A DNA stretch of 64,000 nt from Siphonodentalium dalli (GCA_032622095.1 CP136061.1:15316440-15380439), one strand, 5' to 3'. Shown: positions 34,562 to 45,544, numbered from the stretch's first letter. Made by a program: numbers and translations. The notes: generated by a model not told the origin, from the letters alone.

Positions 34562-34822
34562 TTAACCCTTTCATGGCTGGAGCTTCTTGAAATTTTGCGA
34601 AAACCCTGTGCCAATGCATTCTTATATATGTGAGTCGCCCATAGGATGCCTCGCAAAAATAAGAGAATGCATTGGCCTCACAATATTTGCCTTGATTTTG
34701 TAAGCCAGTGCATTCTCTTATATATGCGAGCCTCCCTATGAGAGACTCGCATATATAAGAGAATGCACTGGCACAGGGTCTGTTATGCTGCACCAGCACA
34801 GCTTCCATCATGAAAGGGTTAA
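34562..34822. mobile_element. piggyBac-like MITE (family B), complete, opposite orientation
   Basis: It has TTAACCCTTTCATGGCTGGA ... CCATCATGAAAGGGTTAA with intact TTAA on both sides. Its module order is reversed relative to the copy at 34137. It is the best intact example of the family in the window. Confidence 0.85.
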
Positions 34823-35802
34823 TATATTTTCCATGTTGATCTTATGATTTTACAAACTATGATTTTTCAGATTTACCAACTGTGAAGGTTTTATGTCCCT
34901 TTAACTGATCACTGTGAAGGTTTATGTCCCTTTAACTGATCACTGAATGGATTTTCCCACTCATAAGTATACATTGGAATAGTCTACTCTACATTTGTAG
35001 GGATGTCCAGACAATTGACAGAAAAATCTCCATCAATTCCCACTTATTCATTTGTCGGGATATTCAGACTATACAAGACATGGACAGAAAATTGCCATCA
35101 ATTCCCATTCATTTGTTTGTAGGGGTTTTGTAGTGCCTCGCCTTGGGGACAGTGGCCATGTTGGATGCCATCTTGTCTTGTGTCTGCACAGCCACTTTTT
35201 TTCCTTGTTAACATTGCTTAGAAGTTGAGGGACATGGTGCTGAGGATGAGTAGGGTGAAGTTGGGTCCTGTGGTGGGGGTGCAGGAGTGCCCTGTCGGTT
35301 CCCAGACTATTGTATTTGTGTTTTCATGGAAATTTCAATACCTTTTGACATCTGGTGGGGGCATCAAGGACAAAAGTCATATTTTGCTTGCTGCCGTTGT
35401 ATATAGAGTTCAAATGCCTACAAGGTTAAAGGTCGCCTGTTGGGTCTATAATTAGTTTGTTTGTTGAACTTATTAGCTGAACCTATGAACAAATGAGTTT
35501 ACAACAATCAAGTAACTACCCATCAGTGACTACCCAGTTGTAAACAGATAACACAGGATATCAGTTTCATTAGGAACCTTCTGACTATCACTGCATCTTT
35601 ATCAACATAACACGGTGAAAGTCACATATTAGGAGTGTTATCCATAGAACTCCTCAGACATATTAATTGTGAGACAGTTTAGAAGTTAACGTCCATACAA
35701 GTTTCATTTATAACCCTCCAAATATGTGATTTGCATTAAGCTGTGCCATCAGCTTGTGATGGTTATAAAAGCTTTGGCAACAGACTTTCTATGTTTAACA
35801 TA
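34823..35802. other. No gene seen
   Basis: Minor tandem copies of TTATGTCCCTTTAACTGATC lie at about 34890-34945. A single 67-bp satellite-like monomer (TTGTTGAACTTATTAGCTGA ... CTACCCA) is near 35461-35545. The short plus frame at 35225-35455 has no recognisable domain. Confidence 0.35.
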
Positions 35803-35955
35803 TCCATTATGGGAGCTGCGCTGGTGCAGCATTAAAGATCATGTGCCAGTGCATTCTCTTATATATGAGAGGCTCCCTATGGTAGACTCCCATATATAAG
35901 AGAATGCACTGGCACAGGGTTTTCGCAAAAAATCAGGAAGCTCCTGTGATGGTAA
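35803..35955. mobile_element. piggyBac-like MITE (family B), one-hairpin deletion copy
   Basis: GGGAGCTGCGCTGGTGCAGC ... one hairpin ... GGGTTTTCGCAAAAAATCAG ... AGCTCCTGTGATGG. The second hairpin and spacer are absent and the TTAA ends are lost. Confidence 0.65.
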
Positions 35956-36313
35956 TGTTGACACTTTAATAATAAGATACACACTGAACTGTCACTGTCA
36001 GGTAGAAGTTACTTGATCTTCATTTTCCCATATAGTTATAATCATAGAATGAGTTCAACAAACAGAGTTGAACCAATCTAAACATCCATAACATTAATGA
36101 ATGGGAATACCCAGGGATTTGTTCTGCTTGTGGTTTATTACATAGTAGTTATATTATCTGAACATACCAGCGAAAGAAGAATAGATCATTACAATGTAGG
36201 CCTTTAACTGACAGGAAAAATCCATTCACAGATTGTCTGATTAGGACAAATTCTCACAGAGCCTGACAGAGCTACATGTATTTTATACCGTCTCCCACAG
36301 ACCAGCCTAGAGG

Positions 36314-36442
36314 CTTGAAATAGTGTGTCTGTCATTTGCAGAATGAGGTCCCCAGAGGGTGAATTTGGTGATGCTAGCATCACTAAATTCACCCTCTGGG
36401 GACCTCATTCTGCAAATGACAGACACACTATTTCAAGGCTTG
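36314..36442. mobile_element. hAT-like MITE (family D), single-hairpin copy
   Basis: It has CTTGAAATAGTGTGTCTGTC ... ACACACTATTTCAAGGCTTG with an exact 8-bp target duplication CCTAGAGG (36306-36313 and 36443-36450). The left end lacks the first five bases of the terminal repeat. Confidence 0.85.
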
Positions 36443-36890
36443 CCTAGAGGACGACTTTGGAGATATCTGCTCCCTGAAATGTGCCTTCTTTCTCGTATAC
36501 CAGTATACATATTTCAAAACAGCATATTTAAAGTGTATTTACTAACTATAATGGTGTACCGACTCACCCAGTCTCTTTGAAAAGCAGACGATAATCATAA
36601 CGGATGTACGTCTCTAGAGGTGACCATTATATTTCATTTCTACAATGACGCGCCATTCCCAACATGACATAATAAACCATTTCCAAATATGGAGTGCATT
36701 CCTGGCGTAAATGTTTGTGAGAATCGTAGTATTTAGAAATAGTAATAAATGCAACAAGATGCGAAAGAATAATCAGTCACGAATATCATTGACTGATAAA
36801 AACTTAAGATGATGTTTCCTATATTGCGATGAGTATAAACAATTATGGATATATCGCCTGTATTCAGTTTTCAGTTGAGTTTGACTATGC
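36443..36890. repeat. Dispersed repeat (family J / family I parts)
   Basis: The first part (CCTAGAGGACGACTTTGGAG ... ATACCAGTATACATAT ... ACTAACTATAATGG) matches 51361-51500 and 46025-46195. The second (36640-36865) matches 7150-7610. Confidence 0.45.
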
Positions 36891-37110
36891 GTGGGAAACA
36901 TGTAAACACGTCGTTGACCTCAGATCTGTGAAGTGATCTGTTATGCCATAAACCAATGAAATCACGCATGTGCTTCGTCACTCTCCAATGAAATGGAGGG
37001 ATTTCCCATCAATTCAGTAACTGATTATGAATGAGATATCCAGAGACGTAATTATTGTAAAATCATCGTCGGCTTTATAAAGAGACTGTGACTCATTATA
37101 ATGGTATCAT

Positions 37111-37783
37111 TAGGGTTCGCGCTGCCGATCGCCAATTCATCAAATTGCTATACAAAAATTGAAACGGCTCCAAATAAATCCCAATTGGCCACAAAAATTG
37201 GCACTATGCTTTTTGGATTTTGGCAATTGATACCCATCGGCCATATAATAAAGCTTGCAGTCAATCAGTCGGAAACAAAACACACATCGATATCCGGTCA
37301 TGACATAGCTAATTGGGTCCTAATTGAAAGCGCATAATAGATTCGCGGATTATGCCAGATGAACTTATTTTTTCACTGGGATGAATGGGTTTCGAATTGC
37401 TACGATTATAACACCGAGTATGGCCATTGACTCAAATTTGACAAACATTAGCCAAACAAAGGGCTTCCTGAAGTCTACATCATTAGGAAACTGTGTATTG
37501 ATAGTAGGTGTTATGATAAATATCATAAATATGTCCTTCGAAACTCAGCTTTCACAAACTGTGACATACAGCAAATATGGATCGCAAGCGTAAGTTCTCA
37601 ACTGTTATGATTGCTTTGTATTTCTTGCTAATTGTTGCACATCATTGATAAACCAAATTCAAAAGTGGCACCAAAACATATTGGTTGGAAAAAAGTGGCA
37701 ACAGAAAGTATAAAGTGGCTATAAAAATAATGCAATTGGCAACAGTGTTGGCACCTGGGAATTTTGGGACAGCGCGAACCCTG
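37111..37783. mobile_element. Non-autonomous hAT-like element, 673 bp
   Basis: The left end TAGGGTTCGCGCTG is complementary to the right end CAGCGCGAACCCTG apart from the first base. The flanks GGTATCAT (37103-37110) and AGTATCAT (37784-37791) form an 8-bp duplication with one mismatch. The internal sequence has several AATTGGCA/TTGGCAC motifs. Frames of 78 and 70 codons have no transposase similarity that I can recognise. Confidence 0.75.
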
Positions 37784-37829
37784 AGTATCATAAAGGAGCT
37801 GAGAGAAGAGACTATTCCCAAATTAAATT

Positions 37830-37921
37830 CTCTAGGCTGGTCCCTGCCATCTCATGCGAGTATACCCCCCTAAAACTAGGCTGGTCCCTGCCATCTCATG
37901 AGAGTATACCCCCCTAAAACT
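37830..37921. repeat. Two direct copies of a 46-bp unit
   Basis: CTAGGCTGGTCCCTGCCATC ... TATACCCCCCTAAAACT occurs twice with one difference. It abuts the hAT-like element. Confidence 0.8.
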
Positions 37922-38087
37922 GGCCGTGGAATTGTCGTTTTATCTCTTCTTACGGTAATTATTACACGAACTGTTTTGTGATGCAGATCAGAGACAGCTG
38001 ATCAATAAATGAATTGTTTGTGATGCCGTGAGGTGTTACGTGACAATGTGAGCTGATTTGTAGCATTGTAAAGAGTTCTCATGCCAA

Positions 38088-38196
38088 AGCTGATGCAGCA
38101 AATTTGACGGCAGCTCAGATCTGAGATAGCTGATGCAGCAAATTTAACGGCAACTCAGATCCGAGATAGCTGATGCAGCAGATTTGACGGTAGAAT
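38088..38196. repeat. Three tandem copies of a 38-bp unit
   Basis: AGCTGATGCAGCAAATTTGA followed by CGGCAGCTCAGATCTGAGAT is repeated three times with small changes. Confidence 0.8.
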
Positions 38197-38332
38197 GGCT
38201 TCGAGCTTCTCGAGGATGTAACTGATAGGAAGATATATCCAGTTCAAGAACTGAAACAAAATAAACAAATAGAGATTAAACGGACATGGCTAATTTAAAC
38301 ATTAGTAGGTTAGTAAGAGTTAGTAGGGAAAT

Positions 38333-38522
38333 ATTTGTTGATAAATACACTAAACACCCGTATACAAACCTTATAAACTTGTGTTGATAAATACACTAAA
38401 CACCTGTATACAAACCTTATAAACTTGTGTTGATAAATACACTAAACACCTGTATACAAACCTTATAAACTTGTGTTGATAAATACACTAAACACCCGTA
38501 TACAGACCTTATAAACTTGCCA
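38333..38522. repeat. Four tandem copies of a 46-bp unit
   Basis: GTTGATAAATACACTAAACA followed by CC(C/T)GTATACAAACCTTATAA is repeated four times, nearly identical. Confidence 0.9.
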
Positions 38523-38764
38523 AAGTCATATCAATTTTCCGAACTGATATAAACGCTCTTTATTATTACCATATAAGGATTGGATTAATAAATGCTCTAT
38601 ATTGTTTATTACCTAATTTTTCTGACTCCTATGACTTGAATTGGTCTTTCTGTGGCTGCATGAGGCCATCCATAATTAAATATTTCTTTGGCCCGCATTG
38701 ATCATTTTTATCAGAGATGCAAAATATTGTGTTGTGGACTTCCATACAAAACCAACAAAATTTG

Positions 38765-38995
38765 GCATTAAAATTGTAGAAAAACACTTCTGGAAAGTAT
38801 CTATAGTCTCAAATTAACATTGTTTTTAGTTATTTTTTCCATTCTGTTCAGTTTCTGTATCTCCTAATTTGCAGAAGTTAAAATGGATAATCGATGTGAC
38901 TAATGGGTGAACATCACCAACTTCAATTGGGGAACTTCAATCTGATCCTTGGTCTCTCATAGCAGTTGAGGCCTAAGCAGAATGAGGTTCCCGCA
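38765..38995 (-). repeat. Inverted fragment of the 10-15 kb complex repeat
   Basis: On the minus strand it reads CTTCTGCAAATTAGG, ACTGAACAGAATGG and GAGACTATAGATAC, which match 11310-11420. A copy of the AACTTCAATCTGATCC / GCCTAAGCAGAATGAGG tail follows. Confidence 0.5.
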
Positions 38996-39037
38996 CTTGA
39001 CTGAGAAGTAATCAATAAATTAATATAATATACCCCA

Positions 39038-39364
39038 TTAACCCTTTGGAGAGTATCTGTTATGAGTAAATTTAACGTCAACGTCATAGCAATAATTATT
39101 AACAAGTTCGGGTCAAAAGGGTCCAATAATTCGTTTTAATTTTATATGTGAATTTTTTGTTAATGTGTGTTATCATAATCGATTGCACTTATACATTAGG
39201 GACATTATATTAATCAAAATAACTCCTATACAAATCATTTATAAATCAGATGATTTATTGAAGTTATGTCTACATAAAATAACACTTCCTGAAACGACAT
39301 ATATGTTGTTCTACTCCTCAACCGATAGACGACATATATGTCGTTCTACTCGCCAAAGGGTTAA
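39038..39364. mobile_element. piggyBac-like MITE with TTAACCCTTTGG ends
   Basis: It starts TTAACCCTTTGGAGAGTATC and ends TCGCCAAAGGGTTAA. Inside the right half ACGACATATATG(T)TGTTCTAC is repeated, and GTTCTACTC occurs twice. The ends share CCCTTT with family B but the interior is unrelated, so it is a separate family. Confidence 0.65.
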
Positions 39365-39639
39365 TATGATATACCTATTTAAGAACAGAAAAAATTTGAA
39401 CAAATATAGATTAATATGTATGCTGTATATATATGTATGGTATATACTCCAAGGTAAAGATAATCCCCGAATCTATCATTTGATACAGTTATAAAATAGT
39501 CTAAGCATAAGTAATTCCGTTGACATAGAGTTATCTCTCTTGGACAGTCTCCATTGGTTTCATAAAATCAAAGGATGCAAAGTTCACAGCTACTTTGGTT
39601 ATTGATGATTATAAACCTACAGGTCACAGGTCAACATCT

Positions 39640-40850
39640 TATGTGTTCTACCCTATCAATGTGTTCTACCCTATCAATGTGTTCTACCCTATCAATGTGT
39701 TCTACCCTATCAATGTGTTCTACCGTATCAATGTGTTCTACCCTATCAATGCGGTACATATTGTTTATCTACACACCGTTACATCTTATGTTTTCTACCC
39801 TATCAATGCGGTACATAATGTTTATCTACATACCGTTACATCTTATGCTTTCTACCCTATCAATGTGTTCTACCCTATCAATGCGGTACATAATGTTTAT
39901 CTACACACCGTTACATCTTATGCTTTCTACCCTATCAATGTGTTCTACCCTATCAATGCAGTACATATTGTTTATCTACATACCGTTACATCTTATGCTT
40001 TCTACCCTATCAATGTGTTCTACCCTATCAATGCGGTACATAATGTTTATCTACACACCGTTACATCTTATGCTTTCTACCCTATCAATGTGTTCTACCC
40101 TATCAATGCAGTACATAATGTTTATCTACATACCGTTACATCTTATGCTTTCTACCCTATCAATGTGTTCTACCCTATCAATGCGGTACATAATGTTTAT
40201 CTACACACCGTTACATCTTATGCTTTCTACCCTATCAATGTGTTCTACCCTATCAATGCAGTACATATTGTTTATCTACATACCGTTACATCTTATGCTT
40301 TCTACCCTATCAATGTGTTCTACCTTATCAATGCAGTACATAATGTTTATCTACATACCGTTACATCTTATGCTTTCTACCCTATCAATGTGTTCTACCC
40401 TATCAATGCGGTACATAATGTTTATCTACACACCGTTACATCTTATGCTTTCTACCCTATCAATGTGTTCTACCCTATCAATGCAGTACATATTGTTTAT
40501 CTACATACCGTTACATCTTATGCTTTCTACCCTATCAATGTGTTCTACCCTATCAATGCGGTACATAATGTTTATCTACACACCGTTACATCTTATGCTT
40601 TCTACCCTATCAATGTGTTCTACCCTATCAATGCAGTACATAATGTTTATCTACATACCGTTACATCTTATGTTTTCTACCCCATCACTGCGTTCTACCC
40701 TATCAATGCGGTACATAATGTTTATCTACACACCGTTACATCTTATGTTTTCTACCCTATTATATTGTTTATCTGCATACCAATGTTATCTACCCTATCG
40801 ATGCGGTACATATTGTTTATCTACATACCATTTTGGTGACAATGCCCATT
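39640..40850. repeat. About 90-bp tandem array in the intron after ST7 exon 42262-42401
   Basis: The unit is TTCTACCCTATCAATG (1-2 times) + GCGGTACATAATGTTTATCT + ACACACCGTTACATCTTATG, about 13 copies. It starts with six short TCTACCCTATCAATGTGT repeats. On the minus strand each unit contains AACG-GT(G/A)TGTAGATAAAC, matching the exon-end-derived sequence at 42057 (AACG-GTATGTAGATAAAC). The array closes at 40806-40855 with TTTTGGTGACAATGCCCATT, another exon-end copy. Two long plus frames (426 and 414 codons) are by-products of the 90-bp period. Confidence 0.85.
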
Positions 40851-41032
40851 GGTAATGATGGTGGTGCGTTTAAAAATGGATGTTGATTTGCTTGGGTTCC
40901 AAAGAGTATGGATGCAAGTTGGTTTGACAAGAAAATGTCAGGCCATCTGGCATCCATACTATGTGAAACGCAACAAAATCAACATCGCATCTACACAAAA
41001 ATGGAAGCAAGTAGGGGTCATCGTGTGATGTC

Positions 41033-41512
41033 CAGACCTGTTAACCTCACAAAATATTTTCCGGGAGATTGGTCACGATTTTCCGTGAGATTGTGGTCAT
41101 CATCCGGGAGATTTAAAAAAGTTTTATTCCTCAGATTCCTTTTGAATTTTCATAATTTTGACCAAAAAAAATAAAAAAATATGATCAGCTACCACACAGA
41201 AACATGCAAGTTTGATGGCAAATTAACATGTATTCTTAAGAAAAACATTTACTGTGTAGTTTTTACTTTTATTGTATCACTTATAGAGAAAATATCGTAA
41301 GCTACCAGAGTATGTATATGAATATTAAACTGTAAACTACTTTCTATTTCATTAAATCTCGTGAGATTTCAAATGTCACATTAAAAAGTACAACTCAGGA
41401 ATGGATTCCGAAAGTTTAAAGCCAGAACATGTGCTTCTTTTGTCCGGGAGTGCGGGAGATCGTGCTCAAATCCGGGAGTCTCCCGCACAATCCGGGAGAG
41501 TTAACAGGTCTG
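41033..41512. mobile_element. Non-autonomous hAT-like element, 480 bp
   Basis: It has CAGACCTGTTAACCTC ... GAGAGTTAACAGGTCTG with an exact 8-bp target duplication GTGATGTC (41025-41032 and 41513-41520). The interior repeats CCGGGAGAT/TCCGGGAG near both ends. No transposase frame is seen. Confidence 0.85.
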
Positions 41513-41545
41513 GTGATGTCATGTGATGTAACTTCAACCAAAAAC

Positions 41546-41947
41546 GTTCTGCATATGTTCCACAGTCCATGTGAATGCATGTAGGAGGGTAAAGATACTG
41601 TGTTCTGCATATGTTCCACAGTCCATGTGAATGCATGTAGGAGGGTAAAGATACTGTGTTCTGCATATGTTCCACAGTCCATGTGAATGCATGTAGGAGG
41701 GTAAAGATACTGTGTTCTGCATATGTTCCACAGTCCATGTGAATGCATGTAGGAGGGTAAAGATACTGTTTTTGGCATGCCATATGTTCCACAGTGCATG
41801 TGAATGCATGTAGGAGGGTAAAGATACTGTGTTCTGCATATGTTCCACAGTCCATGTGAATGCATGTAGGAGGGTAAAGATACTGTGTTCTGCATATGTT
41901 CCACAGTCCATGTGAATGCATGTAGGAGGGTAAAGATACTGTTTTTG
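41546..41947. repeat. 56-bp tandem array, seven copies
   Basis: The unit is GTTCTGCATATGTTCCACAG + TCCATGTGAATGCATGTAGG + AGGGTAAAGATACTGT. The fourth and last junctions carry TTTTTGGCATGCC instead of TGTTCTGC, which on the minus strand reads GGCATGCCAAAAACAGTAT and resembles the exon-end copies nearby. The minus-strand frames of 152-200 codons here are not genes. Confidence 0.9.
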
Positions 41948-41969
41948 GCATGCCCATTGATATGATGCT

Positions 41970-42240
41970 GGTACGTACCGTTTTGGTGACAATTCCCATC
42001 GATTATTACGTCTATCATATCATGCTAGCTATAGATACATATTGTTTATCTACATACCGTTGTTTGGCAACAATGCCCATTGTTATGATGGTGATACATA
42101 CTGTTTGGAGACAATGCTTATTGTTATGGTGGTACATACCGTTTTGGCGACAATGACCATTGATATGACGGTGGTAAATACCGTTTGGCGATGATGCCCA
42201 TTAGTATGGTCGTACATACTGTTTTGGTGACAATGCCCAT
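41970..42240 (-). repeat. Tandem copies of the ST7 exon 42262-42401 end with its 5' splice site
   Basis: On the minus strand ATGGGCATTGT(T/C)(G/A)CCAAAAC(G/A)-GTATGTAC recurs about every 40 bp. Donor-like GT follows the repeated exon end at 42219, 42181, 42139, 42101, 42057 and 41978 (the real donor is at 42261). The first copy is 42 nt away and in frame; later copies have drifted. See the findings. Confidence 0.85.
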
Positions 42241-42261
42241 TGTTATGATAGCGGTACGTAC

Positions 42262-42401
42262 CGTTTTGGCAACAATGCCCATTGGTTCTGGATACTGATG
42301 TGTGAGGAGAGCAAGAAGAGCAGTAAATGAACACAATCCAGCAGTGAACAGAATAAAGAAAGGTAACTCCTTCTTGGGGTAAACCGATACCTCATGGAAT
42401 G
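42262..42401 (-). CDS. ST7: ST7 family protein, exon coding [15 protein letters not shown]... (sixth in window)
   Basis: The exon is 140 nt. The acceptor is TCTCTATTTCAG at 42402 and the donor ACG-GTACGT at 42261. It completes a Ser codon (T from the upstream exon + CA), then encodes 46 residues from [18 protein letters not shown] to [14 protein letters not shown] and ends in phase 0. The hydrophobic run [19 protein letters not shown] is the family's C-terminal membrane segment. Compared with the vertebrate protein as I know it, nearly every position is conserved. The next vertebrate exon codes a short C-terminal tail, which I could not find in the window. Both borders of this exon are duplicated into the flanking introns. 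Confidence 0.9.
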
Positions 42402-42402
42402 C

Positions 42403-42482
42403 TGAAATAGAGAGTATAAAGAATGACAAATCTTTCTTAGGGTAAACAATTACCTCGTGAAATGCTGTAATAGTGATTATAC
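42403..42482 (-). pseudogene. Duplicate of the ST7 exon 5' half with its own acceptor
   Basis: On the minus strand TATTACAG at 42465 is followed by 63 nt that translate [20 protein letters not shown] and run without a stop into the true exon at 42401. It corresponds residue for residue to [20 protein letters not shown]. The offset is 63 nt, so use of the upstream acceptor would keep the frame and repeat 21 residues. It may be an alternative exon part or a decaying duplicate. Confidence 0.75.
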
Positions 42483-42489
42483 TTACAGG

Positions 42490-43255
42490 AAAAAGTGACG
42501 ATTAAGGCGACTTTGTGGTTTTAACTCAAAATTACACCTAATAATATTTGTTTTTATATATTTCTGGGCACAAAAATAGGTTGAGTCTGGTTGACAGATA
42601 CTTGAAACACTAAAAATCCCACAAAGACAATATTGAACGACACCCAAGAATGTGCGGTTGTCTCTGAAATTTTTTGTGAAGTGGTGTAAAATGTACTGAA
42701 TGAAATGGTGTCGTGCAATAAAACAGGAAAGTGAATCCTAATTTTACAGATTAGATTTTCATCTGAATCTATTTAAGAAAACTCATGCAGTTTGCCGGAC
42801 ACAACTCCGAAACGATACCAAATTTACAAAAAAACGTAAGAAACAAAACACATTTTTCAGTGCTATATTTAGAGTTCATTTAGATTCCTCTTACCAAATT
42901 ACATGTTCATAATTTTGTGATTTGACCGAGCCATGTTTGTTTAATTATCTTGCAATTTGGGGTAATTTTATGAGAATATAGTCTGTATATAGGTATTTCA
43001 TGTATTTATCCACCTATTTTCATGAGCACCAGAGGAGAGCAGGGCAGCAGGGGGCAACTGCCACTAATGCCTCCCACAAGGGGGGGGGGGGGGGGGGTCA
43101 GGGTGTACAAGTGCCCTGTCATCCTTTGTGTAATGGCAAGAATTACCCCATTATCAGCAGGCGTTTATGCCAGTACCTCGGACTGAAAACAATGCCTTTC
43201 TTGCAGTCCAGCCCTCTTGCCACCGGCACCCCTGCTTGTTTTCATTCTTAGAATG
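42490..43255. other. Intronic sequence (ST7), no feature apart from a poly-G tract
   Basis: A run of about 18 G lies at 43080-43098. The 83-codon plus frame at 43000-43251 overlaps the G tract and has no recognisable content. Confidence 0.4.
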
Positions 43256-43261
43256 TGACAT

Positions 43262-44400
43262 AATAAGTCCATTTAACCCTTTCTATAATAAATACTCATT
43301 GACAAGTCGTTATCCCTTAGGAAATGTTCAGATAATAAGTTAACCCTTTCTATAATAAATACTCATTGACAAGTCGTTATCCCTTAGGAAATGTTCAGAT
43401 AATAAGTTAACCCTTTCTATAATAAATACTCATTGACAAGTCGTTATCCCTTAGGAAATGTTCAGATAATAAGTTAACCCTTTCTATAATAAATACTCAT
43501 TGACAAGTCGTTATCCCTTAGAAAATGTTCAGATAATAAGTTAACCCTTTCTATAATAAATACTCATTGACAAGTCGTTATCCCTTAGGAAATGTTCAGA
43601 TAATAAGTTAACCCTTTCTATAATAAATACTCATTGACAAGTCGTTATCCCTTAGGAAATGTTCAGATAATAAGTTAACCCTTTCTATAATAAATACTCA
43701 TTGACAAGTCGTTATCCCTTAGGAAATGTTCAGATAATAAGTTAACCCTTTCTATAATAAATACTCATTGACAAGTCGTTATCCCTTAGGAAATGTTCAG
43801 ATAATAAGTTAACCCTTTCTATAATAAATACTCATTGACAAGTCGTTATCCCTTAGGAAATGTTCAGATAATAAGTTAACCCTTTCTATAATAAATACTC
43901 ATTGACAAGTCGTTATCCCTTAGGAAATGTTCAGATAATAAGTTAACCCTTACTATAATAAATACTCATTGACAAGTCGTTATCCCTTAGGAAATGTTCA
44001 GATAATAAGTTAACCCTTTCTATAATAAATACTCATTGACAAGTCGTTATCCCTTAGGAAATGTTCAGATAATAAGTTAACCCTTTCTATAATAAATACT
44101 CATTGACAAGTCGTTATCCCTTAGGAAATGTTCAGATAATAAGTTAACCCTTACTATAATAAATACTCATTGACAAGTCGTTATCCCTTAGGAAATGTTC
44201 AGATAATAAGTTAACCCTTTCTATAATAAATACTCATTGACAAGTCGTTATCCCTTAGGAAATGTTCAGATAATAAGTTAACCCTTACTATAATAAATAC
44301 TCATTGACAAGTCGTTATCCCTTAGGAAATGTTCAGATAATAAGTTAACCCTTTCTATAATAAATACTCATTGACAAGTCGTTATCCCTTAGGAAATGTT
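43262..44400 (-). repeat. 67-bp satellite, about 17 copies, inside an ST7 intron
   Basis: On the plus strand the unit is GTTAACCCTTTCTATAATAA + ATACTCATTGACAAGTCGTT + ATCCCTTAGGAAATGTTCAG + ATAATAA. Read on the minus strand it is the same monomer as the array at 57776-64000 (TTATTATCTGAACATTTCCT ... AAAGGGTTAAC). Copies are almost identical; only CTTTC/CTTAC and one GAAAATG variant occur. Confidence 0.95.
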
Positions 44401-44875
44401 GTTTGTTGAACATTTCTTGTTGAACATTTCCTTCCAATAATTATGATTCCTTCTGCACTTTTATTATCTGTCGTCTGCTTATTTTTTCCTGAAAACCCCT
44501 CCAGATGAATAATAGACCATTCCGATGTATACTTCTATAACTGAGTTGGAGAATCCATTTAGAATAGAAAGTGCAAGGAGTAATACGGTCAGATATAGCA
44601 CTAATAGTCAAATACAAAACTGAACATGGGAGCTGATGTGAGGTGCATAAACATTGTTATATATCACATCTAGCATATTTATGCATAAAATCACTGCGGC
44701 TTCAACAGCATAATCAAGTCACGATTAAAGCATAGAATAAAACATGTTTAATAACGTGATGCCATCAACATGAAACGGAGGTAATAAATACAATCGGGAA
44801 GCCGTTTGTAGTATTGGATTGTATCAATAACAGTCATTAATAATTAATCAATAACGGTCATTAATAATTAATCAA
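44401..44875. other. ST7 intron, dispersed-repeat remnants
   Basis: It contains a family J-like stretch (AATAATAGACCATTCCGATG at about 44505, as at 7630), and ATCAATAAC(A/G)GTCATTAATA twice near 44830-44870. No coding exon is recognised. Confidence 0.4.
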
Positions 44876-45445
44876 AGTCTAGACTGCAGATTTTCACAGG
44901 TCTCGTGGAAGTACCTCTATATTCACCGTCCCCGGGGAAGCCAGGAAATCACAGTAATAAACATGTACCCAGTCTAAGCCGTAAGTTATCACAGGTCTCG
45001 TGTGAAAGTACCGATTGTATTCACTGACAACTGAAAAGCTGAGAAATCACATTATAACCATTTACACAGTCTAAGCTGTAAGTTATCACAGGTCTCGTGT
45101 GAAAGTACCGATTGTATTCATTGACAACGGGGAAGCTGAGAAATCACATTAATAACCATGTAACCAGTCTAAGCCGTAAGTTATCACAGGTCTCGTGTGA
45201 AAGTACCATCTGTATTCACCGTCCCCATGTACCCAGTCTAAGCTGTAAGTTATCACAGGTCTCCTGTGAAATTACCATCTGTATTCACTGACAACCGGAA
45301 ATCTGAGAAATCACATTAATAAACATGTACCCAGTCTAAGCTGTAAGTTTCACAGGTCTTGGGTGGAAGTACCGTCTGTATTCACCATCCCCGGGGAAGC
45401 CAGGAAATTAACCATGTACCCAGTCTAAGCTGTAAGTGCCTCAGG
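44876..45445. repeat. About 100-115-bp imperfect tandem repeat, six copies
   Basis: The landmarks CAGTCTAAGC(T/C)GTAAGTTATC, ACAGGTCTCGTGTGAAAGTA and GAAATCACATTAATAA(C)CAT recur in order about six times, with deletions in some copies. Confidence 0.8.
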
Positions 45446-45544
45446 TGGTGTCTGGTATTATATTGTCTCTATGGGGATTGTAAGTCGTATCAGCCTTGAA
45501 TGATATTATTTGGGCTTCTGGGAGACCCAGTCTTATTTCCAATG

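Noticed and set aside
34562-34822. microRNA precursors in the ATTCTCTTATATATGCGAG hairpins
   Set aside because: The hairpins are near-perfect, occur in every copy of a MITE family and have transposon target sites at their ends. A MITE explains them; small-RNA data would be needed for anything more.
35225-35455. 76-codon plus frame starting MRDMVLRMSRVKLGP as an exon
   Set aside because: No splice sites in suitable places, no recognisable family, and ordinary AT-rich flanks.
38040-38120. Possible last ST7 exon on the minus strand (a LWHE-like match near 38090)
   Set aside because: The match is a four-residue coincidence inside a 38-bp tandem repeat, with no acceptor and no further similarity.
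39575-40855. 426- and 414-codon plus frames (LSMCSTLSMRYIMFIY and NAVHNVYLHTVTSY repeats)
   Set aside because: They are two overlapping frames of the same 90-bp tandem array, with no domain and no flanking coding sequence.
41416-42018. 200-codon minus frame (TVSLPSYMHSHGLWNICRT repeats)
   Set aside because: It arises from the 56-bp tandem array and enters a hAT-like element; no conserved domain.
43262-44400. CRISPR array
   Set aside because: The repeats are head-to-tail monomers without variable spacers, and the genome is eukaryotic. The same reasoning applies to the other arrays.
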